In this document: positions 19,585 to 27,755 of the stretch, in pieces | Layout of the letters: each line of letters begins with the position of its first letter | How positions within the stretch are numbered: position 1 is the stretch's first letter | Assembly (NCBI RefSeq): GCF_003590775.1 | Contig: NZ_QYUM01000002.1 | Span: forward strand, 248,001-312,000 | Length of the DNA stretch: 64,000 nt | From: Sphingomonas cavernae | GTDB lineage: Bacteria > Pseudomonadota > Alphaproteobacteria > Sphingomonadales > Sphingomonadaceae | Direction: 5' to 3' | Notes under the pieces: generated by a model | What the model saw: only the letters and a program-made list of their open reading frames with translations | Databases searched by the model: none | Told to the model about the DNA's origin: nothing | Position numbers and translations under genes: made by a program

Positions 19585-20775
19585 TCAGGCGGCACGTTTT
19601 TCGAACTGCGCCTTTTGCGGACCGATCTTCGCGGCGAGCTTCCACAGTGCGTCCTGATCGACGTCGTAGACCTGGAGCGCATTGCCCGCGAGCATCTTCT
19701 GGATGTCGGCCTCTGGCAGGCCGCCCAGACTCAGGCTCATCTTTTCGAGCGTCGAGGGCCAGGTGCCCTCGGGATGCGGATAGTCGGTACCCCACATGAT
19801 CCGGTCGATCCCGATCTTGTAATAGGCTTCGGTGGTCTCCTCGTCGGGAAGCGCCGAGCAACCGACCCAGATATTGCGCGCGAAATATTCGCTCGGCTTC
19901 ATCGTCAGGTTGGAGTTGTAGTCGCCCAGCTTGCCGCTGGTGTGCTTGACCGAGGCGCGGATATCCATGAGCTCGATCATCCACGGGAACCAGAACTCGC
20001 CGCCGGCCTCGGTGAAGGCGACGTTGAGCCGCGGATAGAGCTCGAACACGCCGCCGAAGATCATCGTCCACATCGGCCGCGTCAGCCAGAAGGCATATTC
20101 GGAGAGATAAGTGCCGATCCAGCCGGGCTGGCTGGTGTCATAGGCCGGGGCGCCACCCGAATGGAAATGCACCGGCATGTTCAGTTCCTGGAGCAGATCC
20201 CACATCGGATAATATTTCCGGTGGTTGTACATGGCATAGCCGTCCATGATCGCGGGCAGGAATACGCCCTTCAATCCCGCCTCGCGCGCCCAGCGGATTT
20301 CCTTCAGATTCGCCTCGACGTCGTAGAGCGCAGGAATGACCGCAAGCCCGATGCGGCGCACCGGATCCTCGCTGCAGAAATCGGCGAGCCAGCGGTTGTG
20401 TGCGCGCGCGCCGGCCCATTGCAGCTCGGGATCGACACCGAAAGGGCGCAAGCCGACATCAGCACCGAAGGGCGGCGCGTTGCGCTCGGTGATGCCGTCC
20501 GGGAACAGCACCTCGGCAGCGACGCCGTCCTGGTCGAGCACGCGGTTGCGGATCACCGGATCCCACGCGCCCTCCAGCCCGTCCCCGACGCGCGCGCGCC
20601 ATTTGGTGTTGAAATCGTCGAGCAGGAACAGTTTCTCATGCTCCTCGCGCATCTTGATCTCGCGCTGGACGCGCTCGTCGAACTCGGCGTGGTGCTTCGC
20701 CTCCAGATAGTCGCGGTAGCGCTCGGGGGGCAGCCCGACATGACCGTCCGACGATATGACAAGATAGCGGTCCAT
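19585..20775 (-). CDS. Amidohydrolase-family protein (metal-dependent TIM barrel)
   Basis: 396 residues from the ATG at 20775. It belongs to the amidohydrolase_2 group, which includes decarboxylases and C-C or C-N hydrolases acting on carboxylated rings. Seen: the N-terminal SSDGHVG in place of the usual HxH metal pair, PVHFHSGG at mid-protein with a metal-binding His, and MWGTDYPHPEGTW near the C terminus with the conserved Asp. Close relatives occur widely in sphingomonad aromatic and steroid clusters and most are uncharacterised. A role as a decarboxylase or ring-opening hydrolase is plausible only. Confidence 0.82.
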   Translation of the reverse strand: MDRYLVISSDGHVGLPPERYRDYLEAKHHAEFDERVQREIKMREEHEKLFLLDDFNTKWRARVGDGLEGAWDPVIRNRVLDQDGVAAEVLFPDGITERNAPPFGADVGLRPFGVDPELQWAGARAHNRWLADFCSEDPVRRIGLAVIPALYDVEANLKEIRWAREAGLKGVFLPAIMDGYAMYNHRKYYPMWDLLQELNMPVHFHSGGAPAYDTSQPGWIGTYLSEYAFWLTRPMWTMIFGGVFELYPRLNVAFTEAGGEFWFPWMIELMDIRASVKHTSGKLGDYNSNLTMKPSEYFARNIWVGCSALPDEETTEAYYKIGIDRIMWGTDYPHPEGTWPSTLEKMSLSLGGLPEADIQKMLAGNALQVYDVDQDALWKLAAKIGPQKAQFEKRAA

Positions 20776-20900
20776 TACTCTCTCCCGTACTTGGTGGGCG
20801 GCGCGTGTACCCGTCGATCGGACGTGGCTGCCGGCTGTTCTGCGTACCCGATAATTACCGCGCGGCATGACGCGACCACAAGGCAACCAGCGCGGACAAA

Positions 20901-22154
20901 CTATCGCTCACAGGAAACGATCGCGGGCTTGCGCGCGCCGGTTTCCGCCAATGCCGGCGTTACCAGCGCATAGATCAGCGACGCCGCCATCAGTCCTGCG
21001 AGCACAATGAAGGGCGCAGCGGGAAACAATTGGTACATCGCGACGGCCAGCACGGGTGGCACGACGATCGCAGCGCCCGCGATCGACGAAATCGCACCCG
21101 CCACCGCACCCTGTCCCGCATCGGGCGCCGCCAGCGACGCGCCTGCTGTAAAGCCCGGCCGGGCGAGCCCGTAACCGAGATTGACGAGCGCGAACGCTGC
21201 GACGAGCGCGGCATATCCGGGCAGCGCCACGATCAACACGTTGCCGATCAGCGCCAGTGCAGCGCCCCAGCGGAGCAGTGCGCGCGGCATCATCCCCGCC
21301 ATGCCCACAAACCCCCATTGCGCGACGAGCCCCGCGACCGCACCCGCGACCATCGCCATGCCGATCGCGCCCTGCGCCTCGATCGGCGGAAGCCCCAGCC
21401 GGTCGATGACAAGGAAACCGAGCGTGTAGGTGTTGGCCGCCTGCGCGGAGCTGACGATGAAGCCGTAAACCAGAAACGGCCTGACCGCGCCATGGTGCCA
21501 GATCTCGCGGCCCGTCATGCCCGGTGCGTCATGCGCCACAGCCTGCGCTGCGCGCGTGTCGGCGGGGAGCACAGCCGCCACCGCCGCGATGATCGCCACG
21601 CCGCCCAGTGCAAAGATGAACATCGGCCCGGCCAGCCCCGCGGGCGGCAGGATGAGAAAGGGCGCGAGCGCAGGGCCGAGGATCGTCCCCAGGCTCAGCG
21701 CGCCACCCAGCGCCGCGATCGCGCGGACGCGGTGCTCGCCCGTGGTCCGCTCGGCGACATAGGCCTGGCTCGCGGTCGCAGAAGCCGATCCGAACATGCC
21801 ATAGCTCGAACGGATCAGCAGAAAGGCCAGGAATATCACGAACGGCGCGGCCAGCCCTTCCAGCCCCGCAAGCACGACCAGTCCGCACCCGATCATCGAG
21901 AAGACGAAACCCGCGAGTCCGAGCAGGATGAAGGGCTTACGGCCGCGCCGATCCGACAGCGCGGCCCACCAGGGTGAACTGATCGCCCACATCAGCGCCG
22001 AGAGCGAGAAGACGCTGGCGATGAGAAAATCGGATATCCCGATCTCGCGGCCGATAGCGGGCATCACCGAAATCAGCCCGGTATTGCCGATCACGGTCGC
22101 CAGCGTCGTCGCCACAAGCGCGGCAAACCCTGCGCGCGACAGACCCGTCGCCAT
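20901..22154 (-). CDS. MFS transporter (drug/metabolite efflux type)
   Basis: 417 residues with about twelve membrane helices. The motif ALSDRRGRKPFILLG lies between helices 2 and 3, matching the DHA1/tetracycline-efflux type, and GTILGPALAPF resembles the antiporter motif C. This suggests proton-coupled export. It is placed 33 bp after the TonB receptor start-side neighbour and 125 bp before the amidohydrolase, all on the minus strand, so it could export a toxic intermediate. Start at 22154 (MATG) follows a short GGAGACGC sequence. Confidence 0.85.
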   Translation of the reverse strand: MATGLSRAGFAALVATTLATVIGNTGLISVMPAIGREIGISDFLIASVFSLSALMWAISSPWWAALSDRRGRKPFILLGLAGFVFSMIGCGLVVLAGLEGLAAPFVIFLAFLLIRSSYGMFGSASATASQAYVAERTTGEHRVRAIAALGGALSLGTILGPALAPFLILPPAGLAGPMFIFALGGVAIIAAVAAVLPADTRAAQAVAHDAPGMTGREIWHHGAVRPFLVYGFIVSSAQAANTYTLGFLVIDRLGLPPIEAQGAIGMAMVAGAVAGLVAQWGFVGMAGMMPRALLRWGAALALIGNVLIVALPGYAALVAAFALVNLGYGLARPGFTAGASLAAPDAGQGAVAGAISSIAGAAIVVPPVLAVAMYQLFPAAPFIVLAGLMAASLIYALVTPALAETGARKPAIVSCER

Positions 22155-22187
22155 GGTTGCGTCTCCTAGCCCCAACCGGCCCGACGT

Positions 22188-24521
22188 CTAGAATTTGATC
22201 CTCGCCTCAACCCCGAAGCTGCGCGGATCGCCCCATTGGCGCACAGTGAAGACGCTCAGGTTGATCCCGCTGACCCAGTATTTCTCGTCGGTCAGGTTCC
22301 TGCCCCAGACCGACAATTCCATTTCGGTATCACCCGCGAGCGTGATCCCCGCCACCGTCAGGCGCCCGTCTAGGAGGCCGTATGCTTTGCGCTTGCTGAG
22401 CACGTCGGGGGTGATCGTGCCCCATTGCTCGCTGCGCCACGAATAGTTGAGGCTGGAGACAAGCTCGGGTCCGCCAAGATCGAGCCGATGCTCGATACCG
22501 ACCAGATAGTTGTGCTTGGGCGCGAGCGGGATCTTGTAGGTGTCGGTCACGTCGACGCCCGAGGGCAAAATGAACTCCTCATAGCGCGCGTCGAGATAGC
22601 CATAGCCGAAATTGACGCTGAGGCTGTCGATCGGGCGCACCTGCCCCTCGATCTCGAAGCCCGTGAACTGCGCCTCGCCGGCGTTGATGATGTTGGTGGT
22701 GATCACCGCGGGTACGAACACGCCCGCCTGAAAATCCTTGTAGATGCTGTGATAGACCGCAGCGCTCAGATTCAGTCTGCGATCGAAGAAGGATCCCTTG
22801 GTGCCGATCTCGAAGGAGAGCAGCTTTTCGGGGTCATAGGGCGTGTCGAACGCCGCGTTGTTCGACGCGGTGTCGTTGAAGCCGCCGCTCTTGAACCCCG
22901 TCGCAACGCGCCCGTAGAGGTTCCAGTCGTCGTCCAGCTTGTAGCTCAGGTTGAGTTCGGGGCTGAGCTGCGACCAGGATTTCTTGTTCTGGAGCGGGAT
23001 CAGATCGTCGGGTCCCGGTATCCGCCCGGGCAGCGCATTGATGGGCGGGCCGCCGCTGACCGTGATCGGCACGCCCCCCGGGCCGCGCTCAAAGACGCCC
23101 GAATTTGGGTTGCTCGGGTTGGCGGCATAGGTGGCGTAGGAGATGAAGCGCTCCCACACATCCTTGGTGTCTTTGGTCCAGCGCAGACCGAGCGCGATAT
23201 CGAACCGCTCGTCGAGGATGGGCGGCGTCCAGGTGAACTGACCATAGCCCGCGATCGAATAGTTATTCGCGCCGCGCTCGCTCAGATCGAACCGGTTGCC
23301 ACCGAACTGGAAATTCCAGCGCGGATTGTACACGCTGTAGCTGTCGCGCATGTAGAAGGCGCCGAGCGTATATTTGATGCCATCGCCACTGCCGATGACC
23401 TGAAATTCCTCGGAAAACTGCTGGTAATCATTGTTGAGCGTGAAGCGGATAAGGTCGTTTGGCGTGCCGTCGAAATCGCTGTCGCTGCGCGTCCTGAGCT
23501 TGCGCCATGCCGAGATCGATTTGAGTGTGACATCGCCGAGAACGCCCGATCCGGCATCATATTCGACAGTCACGGCGTGTCCCGAAACCTTGAAGTCGCT
23601 GCGTATGTTGTTGTCCGCCGAAATGCTCTTGGGCCGTTCTGGATGGATATAGGGTGCGATGAGCCGATAGAGCGGCGTGCCCGGCGCGATGCTTCCCGGC
23701 GCGCTGATCGCGAGCATCGCGCCGCTGCCCTTGCTGTCGCTGATATCGAAGCCATAGGCGATAGAAAGTCTGTCGGTCGGCTCCCAGAGCAGATCCACAC
23801 GCCCCGCATTCAACCGCTGCCGCCCGAAATCGAGCGACGGGCCGGTATTCTTGTAGGCCCCGTCGAACTGTCGCCCCGAATAGGCGAACTTCGCCTTGAG
23901 CGTGCCGAGGGCATCATCCTCGCTGCCCATGGTGGGGAGGTCGACCCAGATACGTTGCGTGTAGAGATCGTCCTCGCCCGCGCCGAGCGTCAACTGCCCG
24001 CCGAACTCGCCCGACGGCTTGCGCGTAATGAGGTTGACCGCCCCGCCGATCGTGTTCTTGCCGTAAAGCGTCCCCTGCGGACCGCGCAGCACTTCGACGC
24101 GTTCGAGGTCGACGGTGTCGAAGGCAGCCCCCGTCGACTTCGCGATCGGCACGCCGTCGATGTAGAGGCCAACGGGCTGATCGCGTCCGAGGCTGGTGTC
24201 GGACGATGGCGCAAGACCGCGGATCGAGATCAACGGCCCGAAGGTATTGCCCACGGTCTGGTTGATCTGGATGTTGGGGACATAGGTGCCGATGTTGGAG
24301 ACATTGGTAACGCCGCCGCGGTCGAGCGCCTCGCTTCCCATGGCTGAGACCGAGATCGGCACATCGACCAGTCGCTCCTCACGGCGCTGCGCCGTGACCA
24401 CTATCTCTTCATTGCCGATACCGGAATTGTCGGAAGCGGCGTCCTGCGCAAATGCGGGCGCGGCAAAGGCCAAAACTGCGGCGCTGTTCATCAGCACGGT
24501 CAATCGAGCGCGATTCATCAT
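22188..24521 (-). CDS. TonB-dependent outer-membrane receptor
   Basis: 777 residues. Energised by TonB-ExbBD, it imports large or hydrophobic ligands across the outer membrane. Seen: a signal peptide ending APAFAQ, a TonB-box-like EEIVVTAQRREE, a plug domain with LRGPQGTLYGKNTIGGAVNLITRKP, and a C-terminal beta-barrel ending in an aromatic residue (VEARIKF). It is of the sphingomonad Oar/FecA-like catabolic type rather than a siderophore receptor by context. An ATG at 24518 is an equally good start. Likely first gene of the minus-strand module running to 14232. Confidence 0.9.
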   Translation of the reverse strand: MMNRARLTVLMNSAAVLAFAAPAFAQDAASDNSGIGNEEIVVTAQRREERLVDVPISVSAMGSEALDRGGVTNVSNIGTYVPNIQINQTVGNTFGPLISIRGLAPSSDTSLGRDQPVGLYIDGVPIAKSTGAAFDTVDLERVEVLRGPQGTLYGKNTIGGAVNLITRKPSGEFGGQLTLGAGEDDLYTQRIWVDLPTMGSEDDALGTLKAKFAYSGRQFDGAYKNTGPSLDFGRQRLNAGRVDLLWEPTDRLSIAYGFDISDSKGSGAMLAISAPGSIAPGTPLYRLIAPYIHPERPKSISADNNIRSDFKVSGHAVTVEYDAGSGVLGDVTLKSISAWRKLRTRSDSDFDGTPNDLIRFTLNNDYQQFSEEFQVIGSGDGIKYTLGAFYMRDSYSVYNPRWNFQFGGNRFDLSERGANNYSIAGYGQFTWTPPILDERFDIALGLRWTKDTKDVWERFISYATYAANPSNPNSGVFERGPGGVPITVSGGPPINALPGRIPGPDDLIPLQNKKSWSQLSPELNLSYKLDDDWNLYGRVATGFKSGGFNDTASNNAAFDTPYDPEKLLSFEIGTKGSFFDRRLNLSAAVYHSIYKDFQAGVFVPAVITTNIINAGEAQFTGFEIEGQVRPIDSLSVNFGYGYLDARYEEFILPSGVDVTDTYKIPLAPKHNYLVGIEHRLDLGGPELVSSLNYSWRSEQWGTITPDVLSKRKAYGLLDGRLTVAGITLAGDTEMELSVWGRNLTDEKYWVSGINLSVFTVRQWGDPRSFGVEARIKF

Positions 24522-24557
24522 CCCTCCTGCTCACCAGTGATCGGGATCAAGCATCGC

Positions 24558-24611
24558 GCCGGTCAGCCGACCGGCATTGAACTTCCTCCCCACATGCTAC
24601 GATTTTCGTAG
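24558..24611. promoter_or_regulatory. Possible operator/leader structures before the TonB receptor gene
   Basis: Two short inverted repeats in the leader: GCCGGTC-AGCC-GACCGGC at 24558-24575 and CTACGA-TTT-TCGTAG at 24597-24611. The second is a plausible operator; the CTAC/GTAG half-sites recall the CTACC operators at 29992-30032 but the match is partial. Confidence 0.35.
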
Positions 24612-24730
24612 TCATATCGCGGCACTGCCTACGCAGTTGATGAGCCGATCAGCTCTGCCGCACGCTCATCCTTGCGGATAGCCCGCACATCAACAAGAGC
24701 GCGACCAAGATCAGACTGTTTCTCAGGAAG

Positions 24731-24755
24731 AATAAACGGCGGAGCGTTGTCCGCC
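24731..24755 (-). terminator. Possible intrinsic terminator after the phosphatase gene
   Basis: On the minus strand GGCGGA-CAACGC-TCCGCC forms a 6-bp stem followed by GTTTATTCTT. It starts one base after the phosphatase stop codon. The U-run is interrupted, so termination may be weak. Confidence 0.45.
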
Positions 24756-24756
24756 C

Positions 24757-25902
24757 TCAGTCGGATTGACCTGTCAGATAGCGATGGCGCAATCTCTCGA
24801 CCGTGGCGGGGTCAATGCCCAGCCCTTCGCTCACATAGCGATCGAACGAGCCGTAGCGTCGTTCGACCTCGGCAAAGGCAGCCTCGATATAGGCCGCGCG
24901 CACCGTCATCACGGGTTCGAGATTTTCGCGGCTGATCGGCGTGGGTGATTTCGCGATGGCAACGAGCGCGGCTTCATTCTTGCGGTGGAGATAGATGTTG
25001 CTCGCGAGATAATCCGCGATCACCGTCTCGCGTGGCACGCCGAGCATCGTCAGGATCACCGCCGTTGCCCAGCCTGTACGGTCCTTGCCCGCGGTGCAGT
25101 GGTAGAGCGTCGGCGGTGCGCTGGGTGCCGCGATGCGGTCAAGCAACGTGGCGTAGGCCGAGCGCGCGCTGTCGAGGCTCACGAACTCGCGATTGGCCTC
25201 GGTCAGCATCTCGGCGCCCTTGCCCGTCGCGATCATCTGCATCGCCTGGCGCATGTCGCCCCCAAGGCCGCCCTTGCTCCCCGCAGCCACGTCGAGCACG
25301 AGATGCTCGGTGCCCGCGGGCACGCGGTCGGGCTCGCGCGTGCGTTCCGTCGCGGTCCTGAGGTCGGCGATGAGCCCGACGCCAAGGTTCGAGAAAGTCG
25401 CAAAATCGGCATCACTCAGCCGGTCGAGCTGATCCGAGCGGTAGAGCATGCCCATGCGCACCCAGCGGCCGTCGCTGGTCCGGTAGCCGCCGATGTCGCG
25501 CAGATTGGGCATCGTCGCCAGGTGCAACGCGCGATCCGCGATGACGAGCGGCGCGCCGCGATCGGGGACGAGTGCAAAGAACCAGCGCTTGCCGGGCGCA
25601 AGGCCGGTCACTGTTGCGCTGCCATCGCTGCCGCCGCGCGCGACAGGAGACACCCGCTCGATCGAGTCCGGATCGGTGCCCGCGAATATGGTCACTGACG
25701 TCGCGCCAGGCGCCGACCAGGATATCACGACGTCCGCACTCTCGCCGACGCGTCCGGCTTTCGCGGCCTGAAACGGAACGACCGCGTTCGCCTGCGCGCT
25801 GACGGCGGGGCGCTCCGCAACCGTCGCGCAGCCGTGCAGCATGGGCATTGTCAGAAGCGCTGCCAACGCGACGCTCGATCGATGGTGCATGTGCTGTCGC
25901 AT
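24757..25902 (-). CDS. Tyrosine/serine phosphatase-like lipoprotein with N-terminal fibronectin-III-like domain
   Basis: 381 residues from the ATG at 25902. The N terminus is a lipoprotein signal (ALLTMPMLHGC, lipidation at Cys25), so it is anchored in a periplasm-facing membrane. Residues about 55-115 look like a beta-sandwich (fibronectin III-like), then NLRDIGGYRT begins the phosphatase domain of the Y_phosphatase3 family, with the active-site loop HCTAGKDRTG (Cys269, Arg275). Periplasmic location suggests removal of phosphate from an imported compound or phosphoinositide-like substrate, not signalling. Neighbours are an SDR and a metallophosphoesterase, also likely periplasmic, in one minus-strand series. 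Confidence 0.82.
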   Translation of the reverse strand: MRQHMHHRSSVALAALLTMPMLHGCATVAERPAVSAQANAVVPFQAAKAGRVGESADVVISWSAPGATSVTIFAGTDPDSIERVSPVARGGSDGSATVTGLAPGKRWFFALVPDRGAPLVIADRALHLATMPNLRDIGGYRTSDGRWVRMGMLYRSDQLDRLSDADFATFSNLGVGLIADLRTATERTREPDRVPAGTEHLVLDVAAGSKGGLGGDMRQAMQMIATGKGAEMLTEANREFVSLDSARSAYATLLDRIAAPSAPPTLYHCTAGKDRTGWATAVILTMLGVPRETVIADYLASNIYLHRKNEAALVAIAKSPTPISRENLEPVMTVRAAYIEAAFAEVERRYGSFDRYVSEGLGIDPATVERLRHRYLTGQSD

Positions 25903-25927
25903 CGCCTTCCCCTTCAAAAATTCAGCT

Positions 25928-26713
25928 TCAGCCGCGCTGCGACGAGATGTTGCCGCCGTCGACGACGAGTTCTGCCGCTGTGATGTAGCTGGCTTCGCTC
26001 GAGAGCAGAAAGCGCACGACACGGCCGATTTCCTCGGGCTCGCCAATGCGTCCGAGCAATATGCGTTTCTCGAAAAAGCCATCGGGGAGATGGTCGATCG
26101 CGGGCTTGGTCATGGGGGTCAGGATCTGCCCCGGCGAAACCGAGTTGATCCGGATCCCGTCCTGCGCAAGCCGGTCGGCAAGCGACCGAACGAGCGAGAG
26201 CATGCCACCCTTGGCCGCGCTGTAGACGGGGTTGACCGCATTGCCGAGCGTGGCGTTGATCGAAGCGATCGCGACCACCGCCGAACCCGGATTCGCCGCG
26301 AAATCGCCGTAGAGCTGCTGCACCAGAAAGGCGAGTGCGCGCAGGTGGGTGTTGATCCCCGCGTCCCAGCTTTCCACGGTGATCCCTGCGAGCGAACCCG
26401 TGTCGACGATGCCGGCAGCATGGACGAGCCCGCCAATCGGACCGAGCGCATCCCGGCTCGCATCGATCGCCGGCGCGAATCCGTCGAGATCGCGCAGGTC
26501 GATGCCGACACCCGCCGCCGCTACGCCGAATTCGTCTGCGATGCGCGCGGCTTCGGCTTCGGCCAGAGAGGCGTTGATGTCAAAGAGAGCAACTGCACGC
26601 CCGACCGCTGCGATCGCGCGCGCGGAAGCGAGGCCGATGCCTGACGCCCCTCCCGTCACGATCACGGCGGTTGCGGGCGTGCCAAGCGCGGGCGTCAGGG
26701 TCATTCGGGTCAT
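25928..26713 (-). CDS. Short-chain dehydrogenase/reductase (SDR)
   Basis: 261 residues from the ATG at 26713, overlapping the end of the metallophosphoesterase gene by 4 bp; ATG at 26704 is a second option. Seen: cofactor motif TGGASGIGLASA at about residues 20-31, an acidic residue after beta-2 (LFDINAS) suggesting NAD preference, and the catalytic VYSAAKGG. C-terminal AELVVDGG is typical of classical SDRs. Probable hydroxysteroid- or alcohol-dehydrogenase role from context only. Confidence 0.85.
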   Translation of the reverse strand: MTRMTLTPALGTPATAVIVTGGASGIGLASARAIAAVGRAVALFDINASLAEAEAARIADEFGVAAAGVGIDLRDLDGFAPAIDASRDALGPIGGLVHAAGIVDTGSLAGITVESWDAGINTHLRALAFLVQQLYGDFAANPGSAVVAIASINATLGNAVNPVYSAAKGGMLSLVRSLADRLAQDGIRINSVSPGQILTPMTKPAIDHLPDGFFEKRILLGRIGEPEEIGRVVRFLLSSEASYITAAELVVDGGNISSQRG

Positions 26714-27741
26714 TCCTTCGCTTTGGCCTTTGCCGGGCCCTGTTTGTCGAAAAATCCATCGAGACGGAGATTGGTAATCCGCGGCGCATCCTTGCTCATC
26801 GAAACCCACATGAGGTGATCGACCACGGACGGGTCGTCGGCCGCCCCGCCGGGCACCCCGCCCGTGGTGCCGAGCTGGATATAATCACGCCCGTCCCGCG
26901 CCTCATAAGCGTATTTGTGATAGTGCCCCGCAAGCACGGTATGTGGGCGGCCCTTGAGCATTGCTTCGATCTCGCGAAAGGCAGGAGAGTCGATCTTCCA
27001 TGCGGGGCGGTGCATCAGCACGAAAATCCAGCGCGCCTTTGGATTCTTCGCCAGCGCCTCGCGCACCATCTTTACCTGATCGGCGCTGAACGCGACATTC
27101 TCCGAGCCGCGGATCTTCGCCGCCAGTTCGGCTAGCCTGGGGTCCTTCGCGAACAGCGCCTCCGCCTCGGCCGGGTCGCCCTGGAGCGCGGTGAACACGG
27201 CCTTCATCGCTTCGCCGCCATATTCCTGGAACAGCTTCATCCGCGCGATCTTGGGCTGCGGCGGATCCTCGGTGTTGAGCACAAGGAACAGCGCGTTCTT
27301 GTAGGTGAAGCTGTAATAGTCGCCCCCCAGCCGCTTGCGCCAGTCGGTGCGCTGCACCTCGTTGGTCAGGTCGTGATTGCCCGGCACATAGAAGAAGGGG
27401 ACGCTCAGCCGATTGATAGCGGCATTGACGTCGGCCCACTCGGTATCAAGCTGTTGCCGGTCCTCGGTATTGCCCTCGATGAGATCGCCGATGTTGATGA
27501 CGAAATCGGGGCGCAGCCGCTCGACCTTGTCCATCGCGTGCTCGAACACGCCCGGCCGGTGCTTGCCTGTCCGGTCGCCGATGACGACGAAACGGAACTC
27601 GTCCGCGCCACCCGCAAAATCCTTCTGCGTGCGCGCGACGTCGGGCATGCCCGCATGATAATCCCTGCCCCCCTGCCCGGCGCTTGCGGCGCCGGGCAAT
27701 GAGAGCGCGAGAACGCCAAGCGCGATGCATGCCCTTTTCAT
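26710..27741 (-). CDS. Secreted metallophosphoesterase (calcineurin-like)
   Basis: 343 residues with a signal peptide (ALGVLALSLPGAASA). Uses a two-metal centre to hydrolyse phosphate mono- or diesters. Seen: metal ligands in VIGDRTGKH (Asp56), NIGDLIEGN (Asp86), PGNHD (Asn122, His123), LMHRPAW and GHYHK. The first motif has GDRTG instead of the common GDxH, with the His three residues later. Lies 14 bp downstream of the TonB receptor gene on the same strand, so a cotranscribed periplasmic partner of the receptor is likely. Confidence 0.85.
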   Translation of the reverse strand: MKRACIALGVLALSLPGAASAGQGGRDYHAGMPDVARTQKDFAGGADEFRFVVIGDRTGKHRPGVFEHAMDKVERLRPDFVINIGDLIEGNTEDRQQLDTEWADVNAAINRLSVPFFYVPGNHDLTNEVQRTDWRKRLGGDYYSFTYKNALFLVLNTEDPPQPKIARMKLFQEYGGEAMKAVFTALQGDPAEAEALFAKDPRLAELAAKIRGSENVAFSADQVKMVREALAKNPKARWIFVLMHRPAWKIDSPAFREIEAMLKGRPHTVLAGHYHKYAYEARDGRDYIQLGTTGGVPGGAADDPSVVDHLMWVSMSKDAPRITNLRLDGFFDKQGPAKAKAKE

Positions 27742-27755
27742 CGCAAGCCCTCCGC

